A stretch of 9,527 nt of DNA, taken from assembly GCA_050050615.1 (NCBI GenBank), contig JASFTV010000119.1:1-9527 (forward strand), in the 5' to 3' direction. Numbering within the stretch: position 1 is the first letter of the stretch; each line of letters opens with the position of its first letter. Positions 1 to 5,561 of the stretch are shown here, piece after piece. The notes below the pieces were generated by a model. That model ran no database searches. It was not told where the DNA came from and worked only from the letters and a program-made list of their open reading frames with translations. This DNA is from JASFTV01 sp050050615 (lineage in GTDB: Bacteria; Desulfobacterota; DSM-4660; Desulfatiglandales; HGW-15). The position numbers were made by a program, and so were the translations under genes.

Positions 1-57
1 TGTTCTTGATAGAACATCCTTGCTACTAATCAGATTCTGTTCATTTTCAGGGGGCAT
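1..57 (-). CDS. Partial 5' end of a possible HTH (MerR-like) regulator, cut by the window edge
   Basis: An ATG at 57 opens a frame that is still open at base 1, giving the 19 residues MPPENEQNLISSKDVLSRT. The in-frame codon before the possible coding start, a few codons upstream, is a stop, so this ATG is the natural start. No good Shine-Dalgarno sequence precedes it. The stretch ISSKDVLSRT is reminiscent, from memory, of N-termini of MerR-type helix-turn-helix proteins in Desulfobacterota, where a 'GISRATLNNYI'-like recognition helix follows. That continuation is outside the window. The main support is a near-consensus promoter at 161-133 pointing toward it. With so few residues both the existence of the gene and its family are tentative. 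Confidence 0.35.
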   Translation of the reverse strand, partial: MPPENEQNLISSKDVLSRT

Positions 58-92
58 GGCTGGAAAAACCCGCTAGGACGCGTCATTAAACT

Positions 93-104
93 GTCCAAAA
101 ATAT
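93..104. repeat. 12-bp direct repeat, copy 1 (GTCCAAAAATAT)
   Basis: The 12 bases GTCCAAAAATAT occur here and again at 178-189, 85 bp apart, on either side of the minus-strand promoter at 161-133. This copy lies about 20-30 bases downstream of the expected transcription start. A paired operator is possible but unproven. Confidence 0.45.
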
Positions 105-109
105 GTATG

Positions 110-132
110 AAAACCCGGCCGAAGGCCGTTTC
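110..132. other. GC-rich hairpin in the leader of the left-edge gene
   Basis: CGGCC (116-120) and GGCCG (124-128) form a perfect 5-bp stem around a 3-base loop. GAAA (110-113) and TTTC (129-132) can extend it past a CC bulge. On the minus strand it is followed by GGTTTTCAT, so it could be a weak terminator for the operon ending at 462. It also coincides with the predicted transcript start near 126, so it may instead be a 5' hairpin of the left-edge transcript, or chance. Confidence 0.3.
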
Positions 133-161
133 ATTGTAAAAAGCGTCCATCCGTTTGTCAA
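133..161 (-). promoter_or_regulatory. Sigma70-type promoter, minus strand
   Basis: On the minus strand TTGACA (161-156) is followed by a 17-base spacer (155-139) and TACAAT (138-133). This is a perfect -35 box, ideal spacing and a -10 box with one mismatch to TATAAT. Transcription would start near base 126 and run off the left edge through the ATG at 57. It is the best promoter match I found in the window. Confidence 0.6.
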
Positions 162-177
162 GCATTATAATTATACA

Positions 178-189
178 GTCCAAAAATAT
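178..189. repeat. 12-bp direct repeat, copy 2 (GTCCAAAAATAT)
   Basis: This is the second exact copy of the repeat at 93-104. It lies 16 bases upstream of the -35 box of the promoter at 161-133. The spacing of 85 bp is close to eight helical turns, so both copies would face the same side of the DNA. The AT-rich context makes chance recurrence possible. Confidence 0.45.
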
Positions 190-405
190 TGTCCCTGCTT
201 AGTTATTGATATGTCTTTAAAATAACAAAGGGTTCTGGTTTTCATGTTGAGGTAGAGATAAACGTCTTGCGGGAAAATGAATCTGTCTAAACTGTTCAAG
301 TGTTAGCCCTGTTTCTTGCCTGCTACCGCAAGGGCCATCTTGGCGTTTTTCGTGAACAGGTGATTATTATATATTGGCGGGACAAAAAGTTCGGAGGGAT
401 TGTTC
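190..405. other. Non-coding stretch with no recognised feature
   Basis: AT-rich sequence between the repeat at 178-189 and the hairpin at 406-439. No frame carries a believable gene on either strand. I saw only short chance hairpins, for example CTTGC/GCAAG around 316-333, and no tRNA- or riboswitch-like fold that I recognise. Confidence 0.4.
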
Positions 406-439
406 AGTGTTCCTGGAATCCCAAGCAGGAATGAACACT
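406..439 (-). terminator. Possible 3' hairpin after the PUA-like gene
   Basis: AGTGTTC (406-412) and GAACACT (433-439) are perfect 7-bp inverted repeats. An alternative inner stem is TTCCTG/CAGGAA. The hairpin starts 22 bases past the stop codon at 462, where an operon terminator would be expected. No T-run follows it directly on the minus strand (the nearest is about 20 bases on), so it is not a classical intrinsic terminator. It might stabilise the 3' end. Confidence 0.25.
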
Positions 440-461
440 TCAAAAAGGGGCTCAATGGGCG

Positions 462-995
462 CTAATCACCAGCTGGGTGAGTCGGTCTCCGCAGTTGATT
501 GCGTGGAATTTGTGAACGGATCTTGCCATCAATGCAAAGTCCAAGACCCAGGACGTGACCCTTCAGACATAGAATCACATAGCCGTTTTCAAGTCCCTTG
601 TGCGCTGGGATAGCCTCTCCAGCCAGGAGGCCTTGAAGTTTGTCTTCATTCAAATCAAACCTGCTCTTCGTGGCTTTCCCACCAAAAACCTGGATCATCC
701 AGGTCGCCGGCTTTACGAATTGTCCGATTTTCTGAAAGGCCCTCAACCCGACTCTCGACACTTTAATACGGCAGCACCGCAAGAGATGGGGAGATTTTTT
801 CAGGAGCCACCAACTCTTCTGTTTCTTGAACAACAAATAATCATCAAAGGTCGTTTCAGGAATTCCGAAACGCTGCTCCATATAAGAAAAAAGATATCGC
901 CGATCAGCCTCTTCTGCCAATTCGGGCCATGAAGAATCCCACGGAATCGAGACGGTGGGGATAAAACCTGGCTGATCGTTGTAACCGTCTGTCAT
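462..995 (-). CDS. PUA-like RNA-binding protein (RsmF C-terminal type), partner of the upstream methyltransferase
   Basis: From ATG 995 the product is 177 residues. The second half (about residues 75-170) has the look of the PUA-like domain at the C-terminus of RsmF/NSUN-type rRNA methyltransferases: a 'GLRAFQKIGQFVKPA' segment, then 'GYVILCLKGHVLGLGLCIDG' and a closing 'GKIRSQIPR' strand. It contains no methyltransferase motifs, so its likely job is binding RNA for the methyltransferase encoded just upstream. The start is uncertain. ATG 995 has an AGGG six bases upstream but overlaps the methyltransferase by 92 bases. ATG 878 avoids the overlap but has no ribosome site and would remove the plausible 'EEADRRYLFSY' helix. 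The frame is also open further up, to 1046. An ancestral fusion broken by a frameshift near 905-915 is an alternative. The domain assignment rests on recalled family patterns. Confidence 0.65.
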   Translation of the reverse strand: MTDGYNDQPGFIPTVSIPWDSSWPELAEEADRRYLFSYMEQRFGIPETTFDDYLLFKKQKSWWLLKKSPHLLRCCRIKVSRVGLRAFQKIGQFVKPATWMIQVFGGKATKSRFDLNEDKLQGLLAGEAIPAHKGLENGYVILCLKGHVLGLGLCIDGKIRSQIPRNQLRRPTHPAGD

Positions 996-1941
996 GTTTT
1001 TCCCTGTTCCATTCACAAAGGCCTGGTTCGCTCGGAAACGCACCATTTATGGGAAGCAGTTCTGCGTCTCTATGCCTCAACAGAAAAGCTACGACCGATT
1101 CATTCTCCTCAGGGTCATAGGTGCAGGTTGAGTAAACCATTTCACCCTCCCTCTTCAGCAGATCGAAACCGCGAATGATCATTCTCTTTTGCAATTCAGG
1201 AAGCTTCCCTCCCCTCCTGTTCTTTCTGTGACCGGAAGCCTCCTGGGTCGCCCTGAATATCCCCTCCCCTGAACAAGGCACATCGGCCAGAACATAATCG
1301 AATCTTTCTTTAAGAGGAAATTCCTGGGCCTGATAATTTGTGATGAGGGTATTGAATACCCCTAGTCTCGAAAGCGTGTGAGCAAGGGGGATTTGTCTGT
1401 TTGAGTAGAGTTCATTGGCAATGATAAGCCCGGTGTTATTCATCAACTGGGCCATATGGGATGTCTTTCCACCAGGAGAAGCGCACATATCGAGCACAAG
1501 GGAGGCAGGTTTGACAGAAAGGACAAGGGACGCGAGGCAAGAAGTCAGGGCCTGAGGGTGAACGTACCCAAGGAAATACTCAAGTAAATTCCCCGCTGAT
1601 TTGAGCCCAGGCGCCAAGAACAGGGTTTCATCTCTGTCGTCAACCCTTTTGAGGTGTACGCCCTTTTTAGCCAACAACTGAACCAGGGACTCTGGTTCGA
1701 TCTTGAGCCGGTTCACTCGAAGGTGCATCGGAAGGGGTCGCCTAAGACTCTCCTGAAAGTTTAGAAACTCCGGAATAATCTCACGATAGCATTCAAATAT
1801 GGGTTCTATTCCTTTGGTCACTGGATCAACTTCCAGTTCAGAAATGAGATATTTTTTCGATGAGCAAAGCCACACAGGGCTTTTCATTGAGGCATACACG
1901 TAGTGTGCCGCAGGTGGAAACCCGGGGAGAACGGCGCTCAC
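904..1941 (-). CDS. NOL1/NOP2/Sun-family SAM-dependent RNA m5C methyltransferase
   Basis: Up to 345 residues. It transfers a methyl group from S-adenosylmethionine to C5 of a cytosine in RNA, most likely rRNA. The SAM-binding motif I is 'LDMCASPGGKT' (150-160). Both family cysteines are present: C223 in 'DVPCSGEG' and C273 in 'STCTYDPEENE'. One attacks the cytosine and the other helps release the product. 'RFYPHRLDSVGFFMARI' near the end is the usual closing motif, so the catalytic domain is complete. The N-terminal 'PLPMHLRVNRLK' is also typical. The longest start is GTG 1941, but family similarity begins around residue 45. GTG 1821, with GGAAG eight bases before it, gives 305 residues and may be the true start. 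The gene follows the acyl-CoA dehydrogenase by 32 bases and overlaps the PUA-like gene. Whether it is equivalent to RsmB or RsmF cannot be decided from sequence alone. Confidence 0.85.
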   Translation of the reverse strand: MSAVLPGFPPAAHYVYASMKSPVWLCSSKKYLISELEVDPVTKGIEPIFECYREIIPEFLNFQESLRRPLPMHLRVNRLKIEPESLVQLLAKKGVHLKRVDDRDETLFLAPGLKSAGNLLEYFLGYVHPQALTSCLASLVLSVKPASLVLDMCASPGGKTSHMAQLMNNTGLIIANELYSNRQIPLAHTLSRLGVFNTLITNYQAQEFPLKERFDYVLADVPCSGEGIFRATQEASGHRKNRRGGKLPELQKRMIIRGFDLLKREGEMVYSTCTYDPEENESVVAFLLRHRDAELLPINGAFPSEPGLCEWNREKHDRRLQRSARFYPHRLDSVGFFMARIGRRG

Positions 1942-1973
1942 CGGAAAAAGAGCCTTTTCTGCATGGAAACCAG

Positions 1974-3116
1974 CTATCGACCGAGCACATGATTGGCGAT
2001 CACTTTTCTCTGGATCTCAGATGTCCCTTCGTAAAGCGTAAAAACCCTGGCGTCACGGTAATACCTTTCAACCGGGAATTCTTGGATGTATCCATATCCG
2101 CCGTGAATCTGCAGGGCCTGGTAAGCCACCTTGTTGGCCATTTCCGAAGCAAAGACCTTAGCCATGGAGGCTGCCGCCGTGAAATTCTCACCTCGATCCC
2201 TCATGCCCGCTGCATGAAATGTGAGGTGCCTGGCAGCCTCGATTTGAGTCGCCATATCAGCGATCATCCAGCGAATTCCCTGGAATTGAGAAATGGGTCT
2301 CCCAAACTGGATGCGTTCCTTCGCATAGCTGACGGCTGCATCCAGGCAGGCCTGAGCCAGACCAACGGACTGGGACGCAATACCGATCCGACCCCCATCA
2401 AGAGAAGCCATGGCAATCAAGAAGCCGTCTCCTTCCATGCCTAGGAGGTTCTCTTTGGGTACGCGACAATCTTCAAATATCAGTTCCGCAGTGTCTGAGG
2501 CCCGAAGCCCCATTTTATCTTCTTGTTTTCCCACATAAAATCCCGGCGTACCCTTTTCAACAACGAAGGCACTGATGCCTTTGTGCTTCTTTCCTCTATC
2601 GGTATAGGCTGTCACCACGCTTACCTGCGAGTTCTTACCGCTGGTGATAAAGGTCTTCGTGCCGTTAATGATATAACTGTCCCCGTCTTTGACGGCCTTG
2701 GACTTTTGACTGGCCGGATCAGAACCTGCACCCGGTTCTGTTAGGGCAAAGGAGCCGATTTTCTGCCCGGCAGCCAGCGGCTTCAGATACGTCTCCTTCA
2801 GGTAGTCGGAGCCGAATAGATAGATGGGGCCACAAGCCACCGAATTGTGAACCGACATGATGACCGCGGTGGAAGCGCAGGCGTAAGCGACCTCCTGAAG
2901 GGCCACGGAGTAACTGATGGTGTCCACCCCCGCGCCATTATACTCAGGTGGGACGTTCATGCCCAAGAGCCCCAATTCACCCATTTTTCTGAGAATTTCA
3001 CCAGGGAATTCCTTGCTCCTGTCCCGCTCTGCTGCAGTGGGCAGGATTTCCGACCTTGCAAAATCCCTGACCATTGCACGGATCATCTTCTGTTCTTCAG
3101 TCAGTTCATAGGGCAT
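1974..3116 (-). CDS. Short-chain (butyryl-CoA-type) acyl-CoA dehydrogenase
   Basis: An FAD flavoenzyme of about 380 residues, the normal family length. It introduces the alpha,beta double bond into an acyl-CoA and passes electrons to electron-transfer flavoprotein. Numbering from the longer start, 'FALTEPGAGSD' (125-135) is the flavin/substrate motif, 'QIHGGYGYIQEFPVERYYRD' (338-357) the C-terminal signature, and E365 in 'LYEGTSEIQ' the catalytic base, placed as in butyryl- and short-chain enzymes. The 'MASLDGGRIGIA' helix (238-249) is also typical. ATG 3116 is preferred over ATG 3122, because AAGGAAG directly abuts 3122 but sits well spaced from 3116. The gene begins within 20 bases of the XRE-cupin stop codon, so the two are surely co-transcribed. 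Beside an isobutyryl-type mutase its natural substrate may be butyryl-CoA. Isobutyryl- or 2-methylbutyryl-CoA cannot be excluded. Confidence 0.92.
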   Translation of the reverse strand: MPYELTEEQKMIRAMVRDFARSEILPTAAERDRSKEFPGEILRKMGELGLLGMNVPPEYNGAGVDTISYSVALQEVAYACASTAVIMSVHNSVACGPIYLFGSDYLKETYLKPLAAGQKIGSFALTEPGAGSDPASQKSKAVKDGDSYIINGTKTFITSGKNSQVSVVTAYTDRGKKHKGISAFVVEKGTPGFYVGKQEDKMGLRASDTAELIFEDCRVPKENLLGMEGDGFLIAMASLDGGRIGIASQSVGLAQACLDAAVSYAKERIQFGRPISQFQGIRWMIADMATQIEAARHLTFHAAGMRDRGENFTAAASMAKVFASEMANKVAYQALQIHGGYGYIQEFPVERYYRDARVFTLYEGTSEIQRKVIANHVLGR

Positions 3117-3131
3117 ACCCATCTTCCTTCT

Positions 3132-3680
3132 CTAGGGTGTATAAAGAACCACCAGCAGCTCAGCCTTTTTCGTGCTTATGTTGCGCAGCTTGTGAACAAT
3201 GGATGAATTGAAATGAAGAGACTGACCAGGCGCGAGTACATTTTTGTTCTGCCCCACGGTTATCTCCACCTTTCCCTTGAGCACGTAAACGAATTCTTCC
3301 CCTAGGTGCTGGTAACTAACCCCCTTATGGTCCGATTTGGGATCCACAACCACCTTAAATGCCTTCAGATGTTTATGCCGAGCCTCAGGAGTCAGGGTCT
3401 GGTAGGTGTAATCCGCAGTTCTCTTCTCGTAGTCTCTCTCCGATTGTTTACCGGCCCGCCTTTTTTCCTCTCTAAGGAGAAGGCTTGAATCGATTTCAAG
3501 AGCCCGGGAAAGCTGTAATATGACGGCAACCGGAGGGATCACTTCCCCCTTCTCGACCTGGGAAATGTATTTTGTAGTTAGGCCTGTCTCATTGGCCAAG
3601 TTGCTGAGGGTGAGCTTTTTTTCCCTTCTCATCCTCATAAGCCTTTTCCCAAGAGGCTGCGATTTTCTCTTGACCGGCAT
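3132..3680 (-). CDS. XRE-family transcriptional regulator with C-terminal cupin domain
   Basis: 182 residues. Residues 10-66 form an XRE/Cro-type helix-turn-helix, with 'LSNLANETGLTTKYISQVEK' containing the two DNA-reading helices. After a charged linker (70-100), residues 105-181 form a cupin barrel with 'HLGEEFVYVLKGKVEI' (H125, E128, E129) and a second motif 'PGQSLHFNSSIVHKL' (H163). Proteins of this build bind a small ligand or metal in the cupin and regulate nearby metabolic genes. ATG 3680 follows GGGAGGA at ideal spacing, the best ribosome site in the operon. The acyl-CoA dehydrogenase follows within 20 bases, so that gene and the mutase genes upstream are the likely targets. The ligand is not visible from sequence; a CoA-pathway acid is a guess. 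Confidence 0.9.
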   Translation of the reverse strand: MPVKRKSQPLGKRLMRMRREKKLTLSNLANETGLTTKYISQVEKGEVIPPVAVILQLSRALEIDSSLLLREEKRRAGKQSERDYEKRTADYTYQTLTPEARHKHLKAFKVVVDPKSDHKGVSYQHLGEEFVYVLKGKVEITVGQNKNVLAPGQSLHFNSSIVHKLRNISTKKAELLVVLYTP

Positions 3681-3742
3681 GAATATCCTCCCATCCTTAC
3701 ATGTTTTTAAAAAAATACTTTAAGAAATTAAGCTAACCTACT

Positions 3743-3755
3743 GTAATTTAATTAC
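3743..3755. promoter_or_regulatory. Small palindrome upstream of the XRE-cupin gene (possible operator)
   Basis: GTAAT-TTA-ATTAC is a perfect inverted repeat with 5-bp arms and a 3-base centre. It sits 63 bases before the regulator's start codon, overlapping the end of the small membrane gene, in an AT-rich 71-base gap. Its placement would suit autoregulation, with a weak promoter (TTACAG, 18 bases, TAAAGT) overlapping it. Short AT-rich palindromes are common by chance. Confidence 0.25.
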
Positions 3756-4024
3756 TCTATACCATCATCGGAATTCGGGGATGAGGCGAACATCCTGATG
3801 ATAAAGCCAACAAGAAGCGCAGCGCTGATCAGAATGATCAAGTTGGAGGCAAAGAATGTCATGATGAACCAGAAAGGATTATTTAGGCGGTATGCGGCAA
3901 TAAGAAGGTGGATTCCGAAGAGCAGAAAAAAAAATCCCATCAATGTAAGCACGATCTGCCATATCCACCGAAAGATCCTGGACATTGAAATCCGAATACA
4001 CTCCGTCACATGTCTTGAACTCAC
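3752..4024 (-). CDS. Small two-helix membrane protein of unknown function
   Basis: Up to 90 residues, family not recognised. Two hydrophobic segments are clear: about 23-45 ('IVLTLMGFFFLLFGIHLLIA') and about 51-78 ('FWFIMTFFASNLIILISAAL' and onward). A short 'YRLNNP' turn separates them and a polar acidic tail (SSPNSDDGIE) follows, so it should be an inner-membrane hairpin. GTG 4024 is the longest start but has no ribosome site. ATG 3985 ('MSRIFRWIWQ') gives 77 residues, keeps both helices and may be the true start. It lies 30 bases after meaB and 71 before the regulator, on the same strand, so it is probably co-transcribed. No catalytic motif is visible. A link to the mutase pathway is inferred only from position. 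Confidence 0.6.
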   Translation of the reverse strand: MSSRHVTECIRISMSRIFRWIWQIVLTLMGFFFLLFGIHLLIAAYRLNNPFWFIMTFFASNLIILISAALLVGFIIRMFASSPNSDDGIE

Positions 4025-4054
4025 AAATTGCAGAGGGTGATCACAAGGGCCACC

Positions 4055-5023
4055 TCATTTTAGTAGGCCCAATTTGGGAACGATCAGATCGTCGCACGCC
4101 GTGTAGGGATCTAATTCTCCGGCCACGATCGACTCGACAGCTTTTTGGAATTCACCGCTTTCGCTGAGTTCATCAAACACCTCCTGAATGAGCCGGTTTT
4201 TGATCATTTCGGCCAGTTCTTCCCGAACCTTTTCCTTGGTCCGCCGTAATTCAGACCCCCCAGATTCCAACAAATATTTTCTGTGCCTTTCGATCTCTTC
4301 GAGGAGTTCTTTCACCCCTCTATCGAAGACCGCCTCTGCCTTGAGTATAGGCGGCTTCCATCCCCTCTCTTCATATTTATTTTGACCCATATCGATCATG
4401 AGTCTCAGCTCGTTCAGGGTCTTATCTGAGCCCTCTCTGTCCGCCTTGTTGATGACAAAGATGTCCCCCACCTCAAGGATCCCCGCCTTAATGGCCTGTA
4501 TGTCATCACCCATCCCGGGAATGACCACAATAACAGTTGTCTGCGCACTTCTAACCACATCCACTTCATCCTGGCCCACACCGACAGTCTCCACAATGAC
4601 ATAATCCTTGCCCATGGCATCCAGGACGTCAATAGCGCTTCGTGTGGACTGGGTCAAACCTCCGAAATGACCCCTCGTGGCGAGTGAGCGGATGAAAACC
4701 CCCTCATCCAGACTGTGCCGCTGCATCCGGATACGGTCGCCCAGAATGGCGCCCCCACTAAACGGGCTGGTTGGATCGACAGCCAGGACTCCCACACTCT
4801 TATTCTTTTTTCTCAGATGGTCCACCATTTGATCGACCAGGGTGCTTTTTCCCACGCCAGGAGACCCTGTAACGCCAATGACGTAGGCCTTTCCTGTGTG
4901 CGCATACAGTGCCTTCAGGGTTTCCCTCACTTCAGGCACCTTGTCATCAATATCCCTGATCAGCCGTGCTACTGTCCTTACATCTCCGGCGATCACCTTA
5001 TCTACCGCACTAGACATAACCAT
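4055..5023 (-). CDS. meaB: MeaB/ArgK-family G-protein chaperone of a B12-dependent acyl-CoA mutase
   Basis: 322 residues, normal family length. This P-loop GTPase docks on the mutase, controls loading of adenosylcobalamin and helps eject damaged cofactor. Walker A is 'GVTGSPGVGKST' (50-61). 'VDPTSPFSGGAILGDRIRM' (82-100) and 'ETVGVGQDEVDV' (145-156) are the MeaB switch regions. 'NKAD' (192-195) gives guanine specificity. A helical C-terminal tail (about 255-322) matches the dimerisation arm of the family. The ATG at 5023 overlaps the small-subunit TAA by one base (TAATG), implying translational coupling; ATG 5017 is an alternative. The old name ArgK, an arginine/ornithine transport kinase, is misleading. 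Which mutase it serves is answered by its neighbours. Confidence 0.95.
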   Translation of the reverse strand: MVMSSAVDKVIAGDVRTVARLIRDIDDKVPEVRETLKALYAHTGKAYVIGVTGSPGVGKSTLVDQMVDHLRKKNKSVGVLAVDPTSPFSGGAILGDRIRMQRHSLDEGVFIRSLATRGHFGGLTQSTRSAIDVLDAMGKDYVIVETVGVGQDEVDVVRSAQTTVIVVIPGMGDDIQAIKAGILEVGDIFVINKADREGSDKTLNELRLMIDMGQNKYEERGWKPPILKAEAVFDRGVKELLEEIERHRKYLLESGGSELRRTKEKVREELAEMIKNRLIQEVFDELSESGEFQKAVESIVAGELDPYTACDDLIVPKLGLLK

Positions 5024-5430
5024 TATTCAGCTCTCGGCTTGACGTTTTCTTCAACCCATGTGACGATATCTTCCAGTTTCGCACCAGGCGTGAATATCTC
5101 TACGATACCAGCCTCCTTGAGCCTCGGGACATCCTCTTCCGGAACGATCCCTCCTCCGCAGACGACAATGTCATGCACGCGATTTTCCCTCAAGAGTTCG
5201 ACAACCCTTGGAAATAGATACATGTGGGCACCTGCCAGGCTCGAAAGCCCGATCATATCCACGTCTTCTTGAATAGCTGCCTGAACAATCTCCTCCGGTG
5301 TTTGGTGAAGACCTGTGTAAACGACCTCAAAGCCGGCATCACGAAACGCCCTGGCGATGACCCTCGCCCCTCTGTCATGACCGTCCAACCCCGGTTTGGC
5401 TACCATCACTCTAAGTTTTCGCTTTTCCAC
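5023..5430 (-). CDS. B12-binding small subunit of acyl-CoA mutase (IcmB/McmA2-like)
   Basis: 135 residues forming one complete cobalamin-binding Rossmann-like domain. The signature D16-x-H18-x-x-G21 ('[15 protein letters not shown]') supplies the histidine that replaces dimethylbenzimidazole as lower ligand to cobalt. 'GLSSLAGAH' (61-69) and '[12 protein letters not shown]' (89-100) line the nucleotide tail of the cofactor. The length fits stand-alone small subunits such as IcmB of isobutyryl-CoA mutase (about 136 residues) rather than the fused C-terminal domain of large methylmalonyl-CoA mutases. The start is GTG 5430, chosen because GAGAGGA lies five bases before it and the family sequence begins there. 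A 131-base gap separates it from the large-subunit gene, while it overlaps the chaperone gene by one base. Confidence 0.93.
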   Translation of the reverse strand: MEKRKLRVMVAKPGLDGHDRGARVIARAFRDAGFEVVYTGLHQTPEEIVQAAIQEDVDMIGLSSLAGAHMYLFPRVVELLRENRVHDIVVCGGGIVPEEDVPRLKEAGIVEIFTPGAKLEDIVTWVEENVKPRAE

Positions 5431-5561
5431 CTTGATCCTCTCGCATTCAAACAGTGATGTTGTGGTTCAGCTTGAAAAACCTTAATATTTTCTGTTGTCA
5501 AGATATATTGCTTTCTTATGGCGGATGATTCACCTCCACTTTCCTCAGCGTCGCAGACTGA
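5431..5561 (-). other. 131-base gap between mutase subunit genes, with an orphan Shine-Dalgarno
   Basis: Reading the minus strand, GGAGGTGA at 5537-5530 is an eight-base match to the anti-Shine-Dalgarno, yet no ATG, GTG or TTG follows at useful distance and the frames beyond it are short. A TTGACA at 5501-5496 has no partner -10 box at 16-18 bases. I see no gene and no clear terminator, so the two subunit genes are probably still co-transcribed. Confidence 0.35.

Noticed and set aside
1..16. TGTTCT-TGAT-AGAACA inverted repeat at the left edge
   Set aside because: It falls inside the first codons of the probable left-edge gene and its context is cut off, so it cannot be judged as an operator.
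316..351. Plus-strand hairpins followed by GTTTTT, resembling a terminator
   Set aside because: The stem next to the T-run is only four base pairs and no plus-strand gene precedes it.
374..932. Plus-strand open frames at 374-613 and 600-932
   Set aside because: They are antisense to the PUA-like gene or its 3' flank, have no ribosome site and give products without recognisable features.
1860..2444. 194-codon plus-strand frame opposite the acyl-CoA dehydrogenase
   Set aside because: It is antisense to a well-supported gene, with a His/Ser/Arg-rich translation typical of shadow frames.
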